A DNA stretch of 64,000 nt from JACJWR01 sp964556255 (lineage in GTDB: Bacteria; Actinomycetota; Actinomycetes; S36-B12; UBA10799): the NCBI GenBank assembly GCA_964556255.1, contig CAZKVQ010000002.1, forward strand, positions 34,752 to 98,751. Reading direction: 5' to 3'. Positions 24,926 through 33,392 of this stretch are shown here, in pieces (within the stretch, counting starts at the first letter, position 1; every line of letters starts with the position of its first letter). The position numbers and the translations under genes were made by a program. Below the pieces are notes generated by a model. The model was given only the letters and a program-made list of their open reading frames with translations, was not told where the DNA came from and did not search any database.

Positions 24926-25147
24926 ATGGCCAATCGTACGTACAGCTTGACCGAGATCGTCGGAACGTCTCCGGACAGCGTCGACGCCGCCATTCAGAAC
25001 GGCATCGCCCGCGCCGACCTGACGGTGAGGCACATCGACTGGTTCGAGGTGACGGACATCCGCGGACATGTGAGGGACGGCCAGGTCCACCACTTCCAGG
25101 TGACGATGAAACTCGGCTTCCGCCTCGAGGACTCCCCGGAGGACTGA
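24926..25147 (+). CDS. Dodecin flavin-storage protein
   Basis: A 73-residue protein with the dodecin fold: one helix (SPDSVDAAIQNGIARADL) and three strands. The flavin-stacking Trp is in HIDWFEVTDIRGHV, and the end HFQVTMKLGFRLED is diagnostic. Dodecins assemble into hollow dodecamers that bind FMN, FAD or riboflavin and buffer free flavin. The ATG has a good GGAGG site. The SURF1 gene starts 26 bases downstream but seems to have its own promoter. Confidence 0.92.
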   Translation: MANRTYSLTEIVGTSPDSVDAAIQNGIARADLTVRHIDWFEVTDIRGHVRDGQVHHFQVTMKLGFRLEDSPED

Positions 25148-25161
25148 CCCCGCCCCCGGCG

Positions 25162-25167
25162 TACCCT
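25162..25167 (+). promoter_or_regulatory. -10 box (TACCCT) of the SURF1 gene
   Basis: TACCCT lies 6 bases before GTG 25174, the leaderless spacing. It shows that the SURF1 gene need not depend on the dodecin transcript. Confidence 0.5.
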
Positions 25168-25173
25168 CGTGCC

Positions 25174-25929
25174 GTGCTCTCCTTACTCAGACAGCCGAAG
25201 TGGATCATCTTCACGCTGCTGGTGCCCGTGGGGATGGCATTGTGCCTGGTGGCCGCCAATTGGCAGTACCACCGACATGTGAACCGAAGCGCAGAGGATG
25301 CCAGGGTCCGTAGCAACGCCCAGGCAGCTATCGTCCCGATCGACACCCTGCTCAAGCCGGGCAACCCCTTTCCGACAAACGACGGCTGGCGCCGTGTCAA
25401 CGTCACCGGGGAGTTCGTCCCGACCGGCGAACTGGTGCGGCGCAAGCCCCTCGACGGTCGTGCCGGCTTCTGGGTCGTGAACGCCTTGCGAACTGCCGAC
25501 GGCACCCTGGTTCAGGTCGTACGCGGATGGGTTCCGCTCGGTGGGGACGCCACCACCTCCCCCGCGGTCCCGGCGCCGCCGACAGGCAAGGTGACAGTCA
25601 CCGGGCGACTGCAGCCCGATGAGGCGCAGCGCAGCTCGGCCGGCCTTCCGCCCGGCCAGCTCGCGAGTCTCGACAGCGCCAGCCTCGCCGGCACACACGC
25701 GACCTACCCGGGCTACCTGGTGGCTTCTGGGATGGAACCGCCCGATTCACCTGCCTTGAAGCCGCTTCCGGTCCCCGAGATCGGTCTGGGCCCACACCTG
25801 GCCTACTCCTGGCAGTGGCTGTTCTTCGCGGCGCTTTTGCCGGTGGGCTGGGTGATCCTCGCGCGCCGGGAACTGAAGTCCGATCGCGAAGAGGCCTCGG
25901 CCGAGAAACCGGTGGCCGCCCTGCGCTGA
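25174..25929 (+). CDS. SURF1 family cytochrome oxidase assembly protein
   Basis: A 251-residue membrane protein with one hydrophobic segment near each end (about residues 9-30 and 210-230) and an extracytoplasmic domain between them. WRRVNVTGEFVPTGELVRRK and QVVRGWVPL are SURF1 motifs; the second segment is preceded by the typical HLAYSWQWLFF. SURF1 helps haem a insertion into the aa3 oxidase; the haem A synthase genes ctaA and ctaB lie 15 kb further on. Leaderless GTG start. A reductase-like gene follows after 31 bases. Confidence 0.88.
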   Translation: MLSLLRQPKWIIFTLLVPVGMALCLVAANWQYHRHVNRSAEDARVRSNAQAAIVPIDTLLKPGNPFPTNDGWRRVNVTGEFVPTGELVRRKPLDGRAGFWVVNALRTADGTLVQVVRGWVPLGGDATTSPAVPAPPTGKVTVTGRLQPDEAQRSSAGLPPGQLASLDSASLAGTHATYPGYLVASGMEPPDSPALKPLPVPEIGLGPHLAYSWQWLFFAALLPVGWVILARRELKSDREEASAEKPVAALR

Positions 25930-25960
25930 CACCGACGTTCCCGACCGGCAGGATGCCAGC

Positions 25961-26737
25961 ATGGATCTCGGGCTCCAGGACCGCGTTTACATCATCACGG
26001 GCGGTTCTCGCGGAATCGGCTTGGCGACAGCCGAGCAGTTGACACGCGACGGCGCCAAGGTTGTCTTGATCGCACGAGGCGAGGACCAACTCAGGGAGGC
26101 GCAGTCCGCCTGCGGCGGCTCGTCGAATGCGCTGGGGCTGGTTGGTGATGTCACCGAGCGGGACATGGCGACCAGGGCAGTCGCGACGGCCCTCGCGAAG
26201 TTCGGCCGCCTGGACGGCGCCTTCCTCAGCACCGGCGATCCGGAACCGGCCCAGGTGATGAGCGCAACCGACTCGATGTGGCGCACCGGATTCGAAGCCG
26301 CCTTCATCACGCCACTCCGGTTCGCCAGGGCCGTTGCCGGGGAGCTTCCCAAACGTGATGAGGAACAGGACTCTTCCCTGCTGTTCCTACTCAGTTCCGC
26401 CATCTACTCCCCGGTGTCAGGCATGGCGATCAACAACGGCCTGCGCCCCGGGCTGGCCATGCTGGTGATCCAACTCGCCGAGGAACTGGGTCGACGCGGC
26501 ATCCGGGTGAACGGCCTGGCGCCCGGTCGGGTGGACACCGATCGACGGTTCGCCATGGACGCGAGGGTGGGCTCCCCAGAGGCGGTGCGGCTGCGCCGGG
26601 AGGCCGACATCCCACTGGGTCGGTACGGGGAGCCCGCCGAGGTTGGGGCGGCCGCCGCCTTCCTACTGTCGCCCGCGGCCTCCTACATCACCGGGACGGT
26701 GGTACCGGTGGACGGCGGCCTCAAGCGGATGCTCTGA
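25961..26737 (+). CDS. SDR-fold protein lacking the catalytic Tyr and Lys
   Basis: A 258-residue protein of the short-chain dehydrogenase fold with an intact N-terminal glycine motif TGGSRGIG (residues 13-20) and the usual C-terminal VVPVDGGL. The active site is changed. NNAG is replaced by LSTGDP, and where YxxxK should stand the sequence reads NNGLR, so Tyr becomes Asn158 and Lys becomes Arg162. A conserved subgroup with such changes (BKR_like_SDR_like, which includes Aeropyrum pernix APE0912) is known, so this is not simple decay. It may bind NAD(P) without classical SDR chemistry. CAGGAT stands 6 bases before the ATG. Confidence 0.82.
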   Translation: MDLGLQDRVYIITGGSRGIGLATAEQLTRDGAKVVLIARGEDQLREAQSACGGSSNALGLVGDVTERDMATRAVATALAKFGRLDGAFLSTGDPEPAQVMSATDSMWRTGFEAAFITPLRFARAVAGELPKRDEEQDSSLLFLLSSAIYSPVSGMAINNGLRPGLAMLVIQLAEELGRRGIRVNGLAPGRVDTDRRFAMDARVGSPEAVRLRREADIPLGRYGEPAEVGAAAAFLLSPAASYITGTVVPVDGGLKRML

Positions 26738-26742
26738 GACCG

Positions 26743-26757
26743 AGGCCACCGTGGCCT
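26743..26757. terminator. Hairpin between convergent genes
   Basis: AGGCCA-CCG-TGGCCT, a perfect six-pair G+C-rich stem, starts five bases after the stop of the SDR-like gene and lies before the end of the convergent ABC exporter gene. There is no T-run on either side, which is common for actinobacterial terminators. Confidence 0.4.
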
Positions 26758-26821
26758 ACTTGCCCGTTCGGAACGCGCACCTCCGGCGGTCGAGGCCCGG
26801 AGGGGGCTACTGTTCGACGGT

Positions 26822-28720
26822 TTACTGCCCCACCGTGGCGTCGACCTCATCCACAACGCCGTCGTCGAACTGGGTCCGATACAGGTCTGCGTAGAGGCCA
26901 CCGTCGGCGAGCAGTTCCTCATGCCGCCCCCGCTCGACGATGGCCCCGTCGGAGACGACCAGGATCTGATCGGCTCGCCGGACGGTGGAGAGTCGGTGCG
27001 CGATGACGATCGCGGTACGACCTTCCAGTGCACCGTCGAGGGCCCGCTGGACCGCCGCCTCACTTTCACTGTCCAGATGCGCGGTGGCCTCGTCCAGGAT
27101 CACCACCCGCGGCCCCTTCAGCAGCAACCGCGCCAGCGCGATCCGTTGCTTCTCACCCCCGGAGAGCCGGTGCCCGCGATCGCCGACCACGGTGTCGAGA
27201 CCTTCGGGCAGTCCCCGGATCAGGTCCTCGATCTGGGCGTCCCGGCAGGCCTGCCAGATGTCCTCCTCCGTGGCGTCGGCGCGCGCGTACAAGAGGTTGT
27301 CGCGGATGCTCTCATGAAAGAGGTGGGCCTCCTGGGTCACATAACCGATCGCCGAGCGCAACGAGTCACCCGTCACCTGGCGAACGTCGTCCCCTCCGAC
27401 CTGGACCGCGCCGGTAGTGGCGTCGTACATCCGGGCCACGAGCGCCGTGATGGTGGTCTTGCCCGCCCCGCTGGGTCCCACCAGCGCCACCAGCGACCCG
27501 GCCTCGGCGGTGAAGGTGATGCCCTTCAGGATCAACTCATTGGGCCGGGTATCAGCGCGCGCGATGGACTCCAACGACGCCAGCGAGACCTCGTCGGCGT
27601 TCGGGTAGCGGAAGGTGACGTCGTCGAAGGCCACCGAGAGCGGCCCGTCGGGCAGCGGATGTGCATCCGGTGCATCTGCGATCAGCGGTCGCAGATCGAG
27701 CACCTCAAAGACCCGGTCGAAGCTGACCAGGGCCGTCATGATGTCAACTCGGACGTTCGACAACGCGGTCAGCGGACCGTAGAGCTGCCCGAGCAATCCG
27801 GTCAGCGCCACCAACGTTCCCAAGGTCATGGCACCCTTGATGACCGCATTGCCCCCGACCCCGTAGACCAGCGCCGTTGCGATGGCAGCCACCAAGGTCA
27901 GCGCGGTGAAGAAGTAGCGGTTGGCCATAGCGATCTTGATGCCGATGTCGCGCACCCGGACAGCCCGACCCGCAAAGGCGCCGGCCTCCCGATCGTGATC
28001 GCCGAAGAGCTTGACCAAAAGGGCGCCCGCAACGTTGAAACGCTCGGTCATCTGGGTACTCATGTCCGCATTGAGCTGCATCTGCTCGCGGGTCAGGGCC
28101 TGCAACCGACGACCCATGTACCGGGCCGGCAGCAGGAACAACGGCAGCAGTATCAGCGAGGCCACGGTGATCTGCCAGGAAAGCGCGAACATCGTGATCA
28201 GCACGACGATCAGGCTGATCAGATTCCCCAGCACCCCGGATAGCGTGGAGGTGAAGGCCTGTTGCGCCCCGATGACGTCGCTGTTCAGCCGGGAGACCAG
28301 CGCCCCGGTCTGCGCCCGGGTGAAGAACGCGATGGGTTGGGTCTGCACATGGTTGAAGACCTCGGTGCGCAAATCGTAGATGAGTCCCTCGCCGATGCGC
28401 GCCGAGTACCAGCGGCTGAGCAGCCCGAGACCGGCGGTGAAGATGGCGAGCAGAGCCACCAGGATCGCGGAGACGGTCACGACCTTCGCGTCACCCGGGG
28501 TCACACCTTTGTCGATGATCCGCTTGAACAGCAGGGGCTGGGCGACCGTCAGCATGGCGTCGATGACGAGCAGGATCAGAAACCCGGTGATGACCAACTT
28601 GTACGGCCTGGCATACCGGAGGATCCGTTTGACCGTGCCCTGCTTGATCTTGGTCTGCGTGACCGAAGGGTCCCGGGTGTAGGACCGCAAGGTCCGCATC
28701 GGACCGCCGTGCATCGACAC
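26822..28720 (-). CDS. ABC exporter, fused permease and ATPase
   Basis: A 632-residue type IV ABC half-transporter. Residues 30-340 hold six membrane segments, and residues 370-610 the ATPase with Walker A GPSGAGKTT, Q-loop YVTQEAHLFHESIRDNL, signature LSGGEKQRIALARLL, Walker B VVILDEATAHLD and switch His in IVIAHRLSTV. It would work as a homodimer or with another half and probably exports a lipid or a drug-like compound. It begins with GTG 28720, six bases past the crotonase stop (ATG 28714 is an alternative), so the two genes form an operon. Convergent with the SDR-like gene. Confidence 0.9.
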   Translation of the reverse strand: MSMHGGPMRTLRSYTRDPSVTQTKIKQGTVKRILRYARPYKLVITGFLILLVIDAMLTVAQPLLFKRIIDKGVTPGDAKVVTVSAILVALLAIFTAGLGLLSRWYSARIGEGLIYDLRTEVFNHVQTQPIAFFTRAQTGALVSRLNSDVIGAQQAFTSTLSGVLGNLISLIVVLITMFALSWQITVASLILLPLFLLPARYMGRRLQALTREQMQLNADMSTQMTERFNVAGALLVKLFGDHDREAGAFAGRAVRVRDIGIKIAMANRYFFTALTLVAAIATALVYGVGGNAVIKGAMTLGTLVALTGLLGQLYGPLTALSNVRVDIMTALVSFDRVFEVLDLRPLIADAPDAHPLPDGPLSVAFDDVTFRYPNADEVSLASLESIARADTRPNELILKGITFTAEAGSLVALVGPSGAGKTTITALVARMYDATTGAVQVGGDDVRQVTGDSLRSAIGYVTQEAHLFHESIRDNLLYARADATEEDIWQACRDAQIEDLIRGLPEGLDTVVGDRGHRLSGGEKQRIALARLLLKGPRVVILDEATAHLDSESEAAVQRALDGALEGRTAIVIAHRLSTVRRADQILVVSDGAIVERGRHEELLADGGLYADLYRTQFDDGVVDEVDATVGQ

Positions 28721-28725
28721 GGGCT

Positions 28726-29526
28726 CTAGCCGTTCATCAGCGCGGCAAGTTCGGAGATCCGCGCCCGCTGGGCCTTACGTTCGGCGGCGCACTGCTCTTG
28801 ATGATCGCGCCCACTGACGCCGCGCAGCAGATCCAGCACCTCTGCAGTCGCGCCCGGCGCTGCGGCGATGATCGCTCCGGCCAGGTCGTCGGCGGTGGAC
28901 TTTAGCGCGTCATCCTCCACGCAGGCGAGCGCCAGGCCGATCTCGGCTGCCTCCCGACCGGAGACGGGACGGCCTGTCAGGCAGATTTCGAGGGCCCGTC
29001 GCTGTCCTACTGCCTGGGTCAGCGGCCAGGTGCCCGCGAGGTCCGGCACAAGTCCGAGTTGGACCTCCTTCATGGACAGTTTGGCACTCTCAGCCACCAC
29101 CATCAGATCGCAGGCGAGGGCCAACTGGAAGCCGGCTCCCACGGCGTGGCCAGCGACAGCCGCTATCGTCACGACGGGCTTGCGCCGCCACCAGGTGAAC
29201 GCACGCTGGTACTCGGCGATCTGTGCGTCGAAGGCCGCATCATCGAGGAAGGCGAGCTTCGCCAGCGAGGGTTCCCCCTCGATTCCCTCGGCGAACATCC
29301 GTCTGTCGAGTCCGGCGCTGAAGGCCGGCGTGGTGCCGCTCAGGATCACCACCCTCGCCGTCTCGGGCAGGTCCTCCCCCAGCGCAGCCAGGGCCCGCCA
29401 GGTGGCCGGGGTCTGGGCATTGCGTCGATCGGGCTGGTCGAGGGTGACCCGCAGGATCGGCCCCTCGTCGTCGAGCCCGATTCCGGCATCCGCCAGTTGT
29501 TGGACTGTTGTGTCGCTGGTCACCAT
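28726..29526 (-). CDS. Enoyl-CoA hydratase/isomerase (crotonase) family protein
   Basis: A 266-residue crotonase-fold protein. The oxyanion-hole motifs are present: FSAGLDRRMF after strand A and VAGHAVGAGFQLALACD. In the second active-site region the hydratase Glu positions read MKEVQLGLVPDLAGTWPL, with Asp where isomerases and several other crotonases have one acidic residue, so isomerase or side-activity chemistry is at least as likely as hydration. ATG 29526 has GGAG close upstream. The downstream ABC exporter gene follows directly. In M. tuberculosis echA12 (Rv1472) lies next to the ABC-F gene Rv1473 in a comparable position. Confidence 0.85.
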   Translation of the reverse strand: MVTSDTTVQQLADAGIGLDDEGPILRVTLDQPDRRNAQTPATWRALAALGEDLPETARVVILSGTTPAFSAGLDRRMFAEGIEGEPSLAKLAFLDDAAFDAQIAEYQRAFTWWRRKPVVTIAAVAGHAVGAGFQLALACDLMVVAESAKLSMKEVQLGLVPDLAGTWPLTQAVGQRRALEICLTGRPVSGREAAEIGLALACVEDDALKSTADDLAGAIIAAAPGATAEVLDLLRGVSGRDHQEQCAAERKAQRARISELAALMNG

Positions 29527-29619
29527 GGTCTCCGTTTCCGTTGTAAGCCAAAGATACGTGCGCGTCCACGCCCCGCCATAGGTGGCTTCGCTGCGGGCGC
29601 AACCAGGCCGCAGTGGCCG

Positions 29620-31221
29620 TCAGGCCAGGGCCACCAGCTCGAGATAGCCGGCGTTCCAGAGGTCCTCGTCACCGTCGGGCAAGAGCAGCACCCGTTCCGG
29701 GTTCAGCGCGGTGACGGCACCCTCATCGTGCGTGACCAGGACGACGGCTCCCTCGTAGCCCGCCAGCGCGCCCAGGATCTCCTCGCGGCTGGCGGGGTCG
29801 AGGTTGTTGGTTGGCTCGTCCAACAGCAGCACGTTGGCGCCGGAGACGACAAGCATGGCCAGCGCCAACCGGGTCTTCTCGCCGCCGGAGAGGGTGCCGG
29901 CGAGCTGCTCGACCGTGTCGCCGGAGAACAGGAAGGACCCGAGGACGTTGCGCGCCTCCTGCTCACCGAGGGACTCCGAGGAGTGCAACAGGTTCGCCAG
30001 CACCGAGGCCTGCGGGTCGAGGGTCTCGTGCTCCTGGGCGTAATACCCCAGACGTAGGCCGTGCCCGGCGGTGACATCACCGGTATCGGGCTGCTCGACA
30101 TTTGCCAACACCCGCAACAGGGTCGTCTTGCCGGCCCCATTGAGACCCAGCACCACCACACGGGAGCCGCGGTCGATGGCGAGGTCGACGTCCATGAAGA
30201 CCTCCAGGGAGCCGTACGACTTCGACAGCGCCTCACCGGCAAGTGGCACCCGGCCGCACGGCGCCGGCTTCGGGAAGCGCAGGTGCGCCACCTTGTCGGC
30301 CGTACGCACCTGGGCGTCGGCGGTCTCCCGCAGCGCCTCGGCCCGCCGCAGCATGCTCTGGGCGGCACGGGCCTTCGTCGCCTTGGCGCGCATCTTCTCC
30401 GCCTGCGACTGCAGAACCGCAGCCTGCTTACTGGCGTTGGCCGCAGTCCGTCGGCGGCGGCGCTCCGCCTGCTCCCGCTCCTTCAGGTATGCCGACCAGC
30501 CGAGGTTGTAGACATCCAGTTCGGCCCGGGTGGCATCGAGGTGCATCACCTTGGTGACCGTCGCCTCCAGCAATTCGACATCGTGACTGATCACGATGGC
30601 GCCACCTGGGTGACCGAGGAGGAAGTTGCGCAACCACAGGATGGAATCGGCGTCGAGGTGGTTGGTGGGCTCGTCCAGCAACAGGGTCTGGTCACCCGAG
30701 AACAGCAACCGGGCCAACTCCACCCGGCGTCGCTGGCCACCGGAGAGGGTGCCGAGGCGCTGCTCCAGCAGGCGCCCCTCGATTCCCAGTCCGGCCGCGA
30801 TGGCGGCCGCCTCCGACTCGGCGGCATAGCCTCCGGCGGCCTGGAACTCGGCCTCGGCCCGGGCATAGCGCCGCATGGCCTTCTCTCTGGTCTCATGGTC
30901 GGCACTGGCCATCCGCTGCTCCGCCGTGCGCATGCGGGCGATGACCTCGGCGAGTTCGCGGGCCGAGAGGATACGGTCGCGCACAAGTTGGTCGGGGTCG
31001 GCGGTGCGGGGGTCTTGGGGCAGGTAGCCGACATGGCCGGTGCGGCTGACGGTGCCGGCGGCCGGTTGGGTCTCCCCTGCAAGCACCCGCAACATCGTGG
31101 TCTTACCGGCTCCGTTGCGCCCGACGAGGCCCACCCGGTCGCCGTCGGCGACGCGGAAGGAGGCATCCGCTACCAGCAATCGAGGCCCGGCGCGCAACTC
31201 CAAGCCTGACGCCGCGATCAC
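29620..31221 (-). CDS. ABC-F family ATPase
   Basis: A 533-residue soluble protein with two ABC ATPase domains and no membrane segment: Walker A GRNGAGKTT and GLNGAGKTT, signatures LSGGQRRRVELA and LSGGEKTRLALA, Walker B LLLDEPTNHLDA and LLLDEPTNNLDP. The Arg/Lys/Ala-rich helical linker between them (about residues 240-310) is the P-site tRNA interaction motif region of ABC-F factors, which act on ribosomes as translation factors or resistance proteins. No resistance phenotype can be inferred. Corresponds in context to Rv1473. GTG 31221 is leaderless, with TAGGCT 6 bases upstream. Confidence 0.9.
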   Translation of the reverse strand: MIAASGLELRAGPRLLVADASFRVADGDRVGLVGRNGAGKTTMLRVLAGETQPAAGTVSRTGHVGYLPQDPRTADPDQLVRDRILSARELAEVIARMRTAEQRMASADHETREKAMRRYARAEAEFQAAGGYAAESEAAAIAAGLGIEGRLLEQRLGTLSGGQRRRVELARLLFSGDQTLLLDEPTNHLDADSILWLRNFLLGHPGGAIVISHDVELLEATVTKVMHLDATRAELDVYNLGWSAYLKEREQAERRRRRTAANASKQAAVLQSQAEKMRAKATKARAAQSMLRRAEALRETADAQVRTADKVAHLRFPKPAPCGRVPLAGEALSKSYGSLEVFMDVDLAIDRGSRVVVLGLNGAGKTTLLRVLANVEQPDTGDVTAGHGLRLGYYAQEHETLDPQASVLANLLHSSESLGEQEARNVLGSFLFSGDTVEQLAGTLSGGEKTRLALAMLVVSGANVLLLDEPTNNLDPASREEILGALAGYEGAVVLVTHDEGAVTALNPERVLLLPDGDEDLWNAGYLELVALA

Positions 31222-31227
31222 CGAGCC

Positions 31228-31233
31228 AGCCTA
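31228..31233 (-). promoter_or_regulatory. -10 box (TAGGCT) of the ABC-F gene
   Basis: On the minus strand TAGGCT ends 6 bases before GTG 31221. It separates ABC-F transcription from the suf operon that ends 82 bases upstream. Confidence 0.5.
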
Positions 31234-31315
31234 GTCGACCCCCCTCGGGTGATCGGGAAGCCCGTGCCCGCGCACCTCGCTGCGATGCCGGGCGCCGTCA
31301 GGTCACGGTGAGACG

Positions 31316-31642
31316 TCAGACGTTGAATCCCAGGGCGCGCAGCATCTCGCGCCCCTCGTCGGTGATCTTGTCCGGACCCCACGGCGGCATCCAGACCCAA
31401 TTGATCCGGTAGTCGGCGACCACGCCGTCCAGGGCCGCACGCGTCTGGTCCTCGATGACGTCGGTCAGCGGACAGGCGGCCGAGGTCAGCGTCATGTCCA
31501 AGGTTGCCGTCTTGTCTTCCTCCAGGTGCACGTCATAGACCAGGCCGAGGTCCACGACATTGATTCCGAGCTCGGGGTCGACGACATCGCGCATCGCCTC
31601 GAAGACGTCATCGACCGACGTGGCGGTCGTCGTCTCTGTCAT
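31316..31642 (-). CDS. sufT: SufT-type (DUF59/MIP18) iron-sulfur assembly factor
   Basis: A 108-residue protein of the MIP18/DUF59 family. VVDPELGINVVDLGLVYDV and TLTSAACPLTDVIEDQ, with the conserved Cys, are the family hallmarks. SufT proteins help mature Fe-S proteins when iron-sulfur demand is high. It is the last gene of the suf operon and overlaps the sufU stop by four bases (ATGA). The end MPPWGPDKITDEGREMLRAL is typical of actinobacterial copies such as Rv1466. Confidence 0.92.
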   Translation of the reverse strand: MTETTTATSVDDVFEAMRDVVDPELGINVVDLGLVYDVHLEEDKTATLDMTLTSAACPLTDVIEDQTRAALDGVVADYRINWVWMPPWGPDKITDEGREMLRALGFNV

Positions 31643-32100
31643 CGGTTCTGCCTCTCTGCCATGGCGCGGGCCACCGCGTCCTTCCAAGCCATCCATCCCA
31701 ACAACGCACACTTGACCCGGGCCGGGTACTTCGCAACCCCACTGAAGACCACGGCATCGCCGAGGACCTCCTCGTCGGCGGTGTAGCCACTCGTGCCGGA
31801 CTGCAGCAGGGTGAGGAACTCGTCCACTGCCGCCAACCCGTCGGCCACCGTCGCGCCGTTGAGTTGCTCCCAGAGAACACTGGTGGACGCCTGCGAGATC
31901 GAGCAGCCCTGACCGTCGTAGGAGAAGAACACCCGAGGCCCCTCCGGCGAGTCCTCGATCCGTGCCCGAAGTTTGACCTCGTCCCCACAGGTGGGATTGA
32001 TGTGGTCGACCTCGGCGTCGTACGGCTCGGTCAGTCCCCGGCCCTGCGGGTCCCGGTAGTGGTCCAGGATGATCTCCTGGTACATCTGCTCCAGTTGCAT
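31639..32100 (-). CDS. sufU: SufU iron-sulfur scaffold / sulfur-transfer protein
   Basis: A 153-residue SufU protein. It has the three zinc/sulfur-binding cysteines in NPTCGD, GQGCSISQAS and PARVKCALLGW, with the Asp of the first motif as fourth ligand. SufU accepts persulfide sulfur from SufS. Its ATG overlaps the sufS stop by one base (TGATG) and its own stop overlaps sufT by four, so all three are translated in a coupled way. Confidence 0.94.
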   Translation of the reverse strand: MQLEQMYQEIILDHYRDPQGRGLTEPYDAEVDHINPTCGDEVKLRARIEDSPEGPRVFFSYDGQGCSISQASTSVLWEQLNGATVADGLAAVDEFLTLLQSGTSGYTADEEVLGDAVVFSGVAKYPARVKCALLGWMAWKDAVARAMAERQNR

Positions 32101-33392
32101 CAGCGACCCCCGAAGAACTGTTGTGCCGAGCGGACGCCCGCGACCAAGGCGTCGACGTCGTCGAGGTCGTTGTAGATGTAGAACGATGCCCGGGTCGTGG
32201 CCGGCACACGATAGCGGCGGCAGACGGGCCAGGCGCAGTGGTGGCCGACCCGAACTGCGATGCCCTCGTCGTCCAGCACCTGACCGACGTCATGCGGATG
32301 GATTCCGTCGACCACGAATGAGACGGCGGACCCGCGATCCACCATGTCGGTGGGCCCGATGATGCGAACCCCGTCGATGGCCTCCAGCGACTCCAACGCG
32401 TAGCCGGTGAGCATCAACTCGTGGGACTCCACAGCGTCCATCCCCAGATGCTCCAGGTATCGCACGGCTTCCGCCATCCCGACTGCCTGCGGCGCCATCG
32501 GCACCCCGGCCTCGAACCGCTGAGGGGGCGGGGCGAATGTCGTCTCCGACATGGTGACCATCTCGATCATCGAGCCACCGGTGATGAACGGCGGCATGGC
32601 GTCGAGGACCTCAGCACGACCCCAGAGGCACCCGATGCCGTTGGGCCCGAGCATCTTGTGCCCGCTCCAGGCCACCAGGTCGGCGCCGAGTGTGTGGACG
32701 TCGACGGGCATATGCGGGATCGACTGGCAGGCGTCGACCACGAAGAGTGCGGATACCTCCTTCGCCCGTTCGGCGAGAAGCGGGATCGGATTGATCGTGC
32801 CGAGGATGTTCGACTGGTGCACAACCGAGAGAACCTTGGTGCGAGGGTTGAGCAACTCGCCCAGGTCGGACAGATCGAGTCTGCCATCGTCCGTCAGCGG
32901 AATCCATCGGAGAGTGGCCCCGGTCCGGAGTGCCAGTTGCTGCCACGGCACCAGATTGGCGTGATGCTCCATCTCGGTGATCAGGATCTCGTCGCCCTCT
33001 CCCAGCAGGAACGCGTCAGATTCCGGGGCGATACCGTGCCGGGCGAGGTCGGTTGCATTGCTGAATGCGTAGGCAACGAGATTGATCGACTCGGTCGCAT
33101 TCTTCGTGAAGACCAGTTCCTGCGGGGTGGCACCTACGAAGCCGGCGATGGCGGCCCGGGCACCCTCATAGGCGTCGGTGGCCTCCTCAGCCAACTGGTG
33201 TGCACCCCGGTGCACCGCGGCGTTGCGATGCAGGTAGTAGTCGCGTTCGGCGTCGAGAACGGCCAGCGGCTTCTGCGAGGTGGCCCCGCTGTCGAGGTAC
33301 ACCAACGGGCGCCCGTCGCGCACCGTGCGCGAAAGGATCGGGAAGTCGGCGCGGATCTGCGCCACATCCAAGTCGGCCACCGGGATCGTCAC
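32100..33392 (-). CDS. sufS: Cysteine desulfurase SufS
   Basis: A 430-residue class II cysteine desulfurase that takes sulfur from cysteine for cluster building. The PLP lysine is in SGHKMLGP (Lys246), His and Asp of the cofactor pocket in EMEHHANLVPW and VDACQS, and the persulfide Cys in VRVGHHCAWP. The length is normal. Its ATG overlaps sufC by four bases. Its partner SufU is the next gene. Confidence 0.95.
   Translation of the reverse strand: MTIPVADLDVAQIRADFPILSRTVRDGRPLVYLDSGATSQKPLAVLDAERDYYLHRNAAVHRGAHQLAEEATDAYEGARAAIAGFVGATPQELVFTKNATESINLVAYAFSNATDLARHGIAPESDAFLLGEGDEILITEMEHHANLVPWQQLALRTGATLRWIPLTDDGRLDLSDLGELLNPRTKVLSVVHQSNILGTINPIPLLAERAKEVSALFVVDACQSIPHMPVDVHTLGADLVAWSGHKMLGPNGIGCLWGRAEVLDAMPPFITGGSMIEMVTMSETTFAPPPQRFEAGVPMAPQAVGMAEAVRYLEHLGMDAVESHELMLTGYALESLEAIDGVRIIGPTDMVDRGSAVSFVVDGIHPHDVGQVLDDEGIAVRVGHHCAWPVCRRYRVPATTRASFYIYNDLDDVDALVAGVRSAQQFFGGR

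Noticed and set aside
26921..28243. Plus-strand frame of 440 codons opposite the ABC exporter
   Set aside because: It is entirely antisense to a gene with complete ABC motifs, and its composition (Asp, Gln, His, Arg-rich) is that of a shadow frame.
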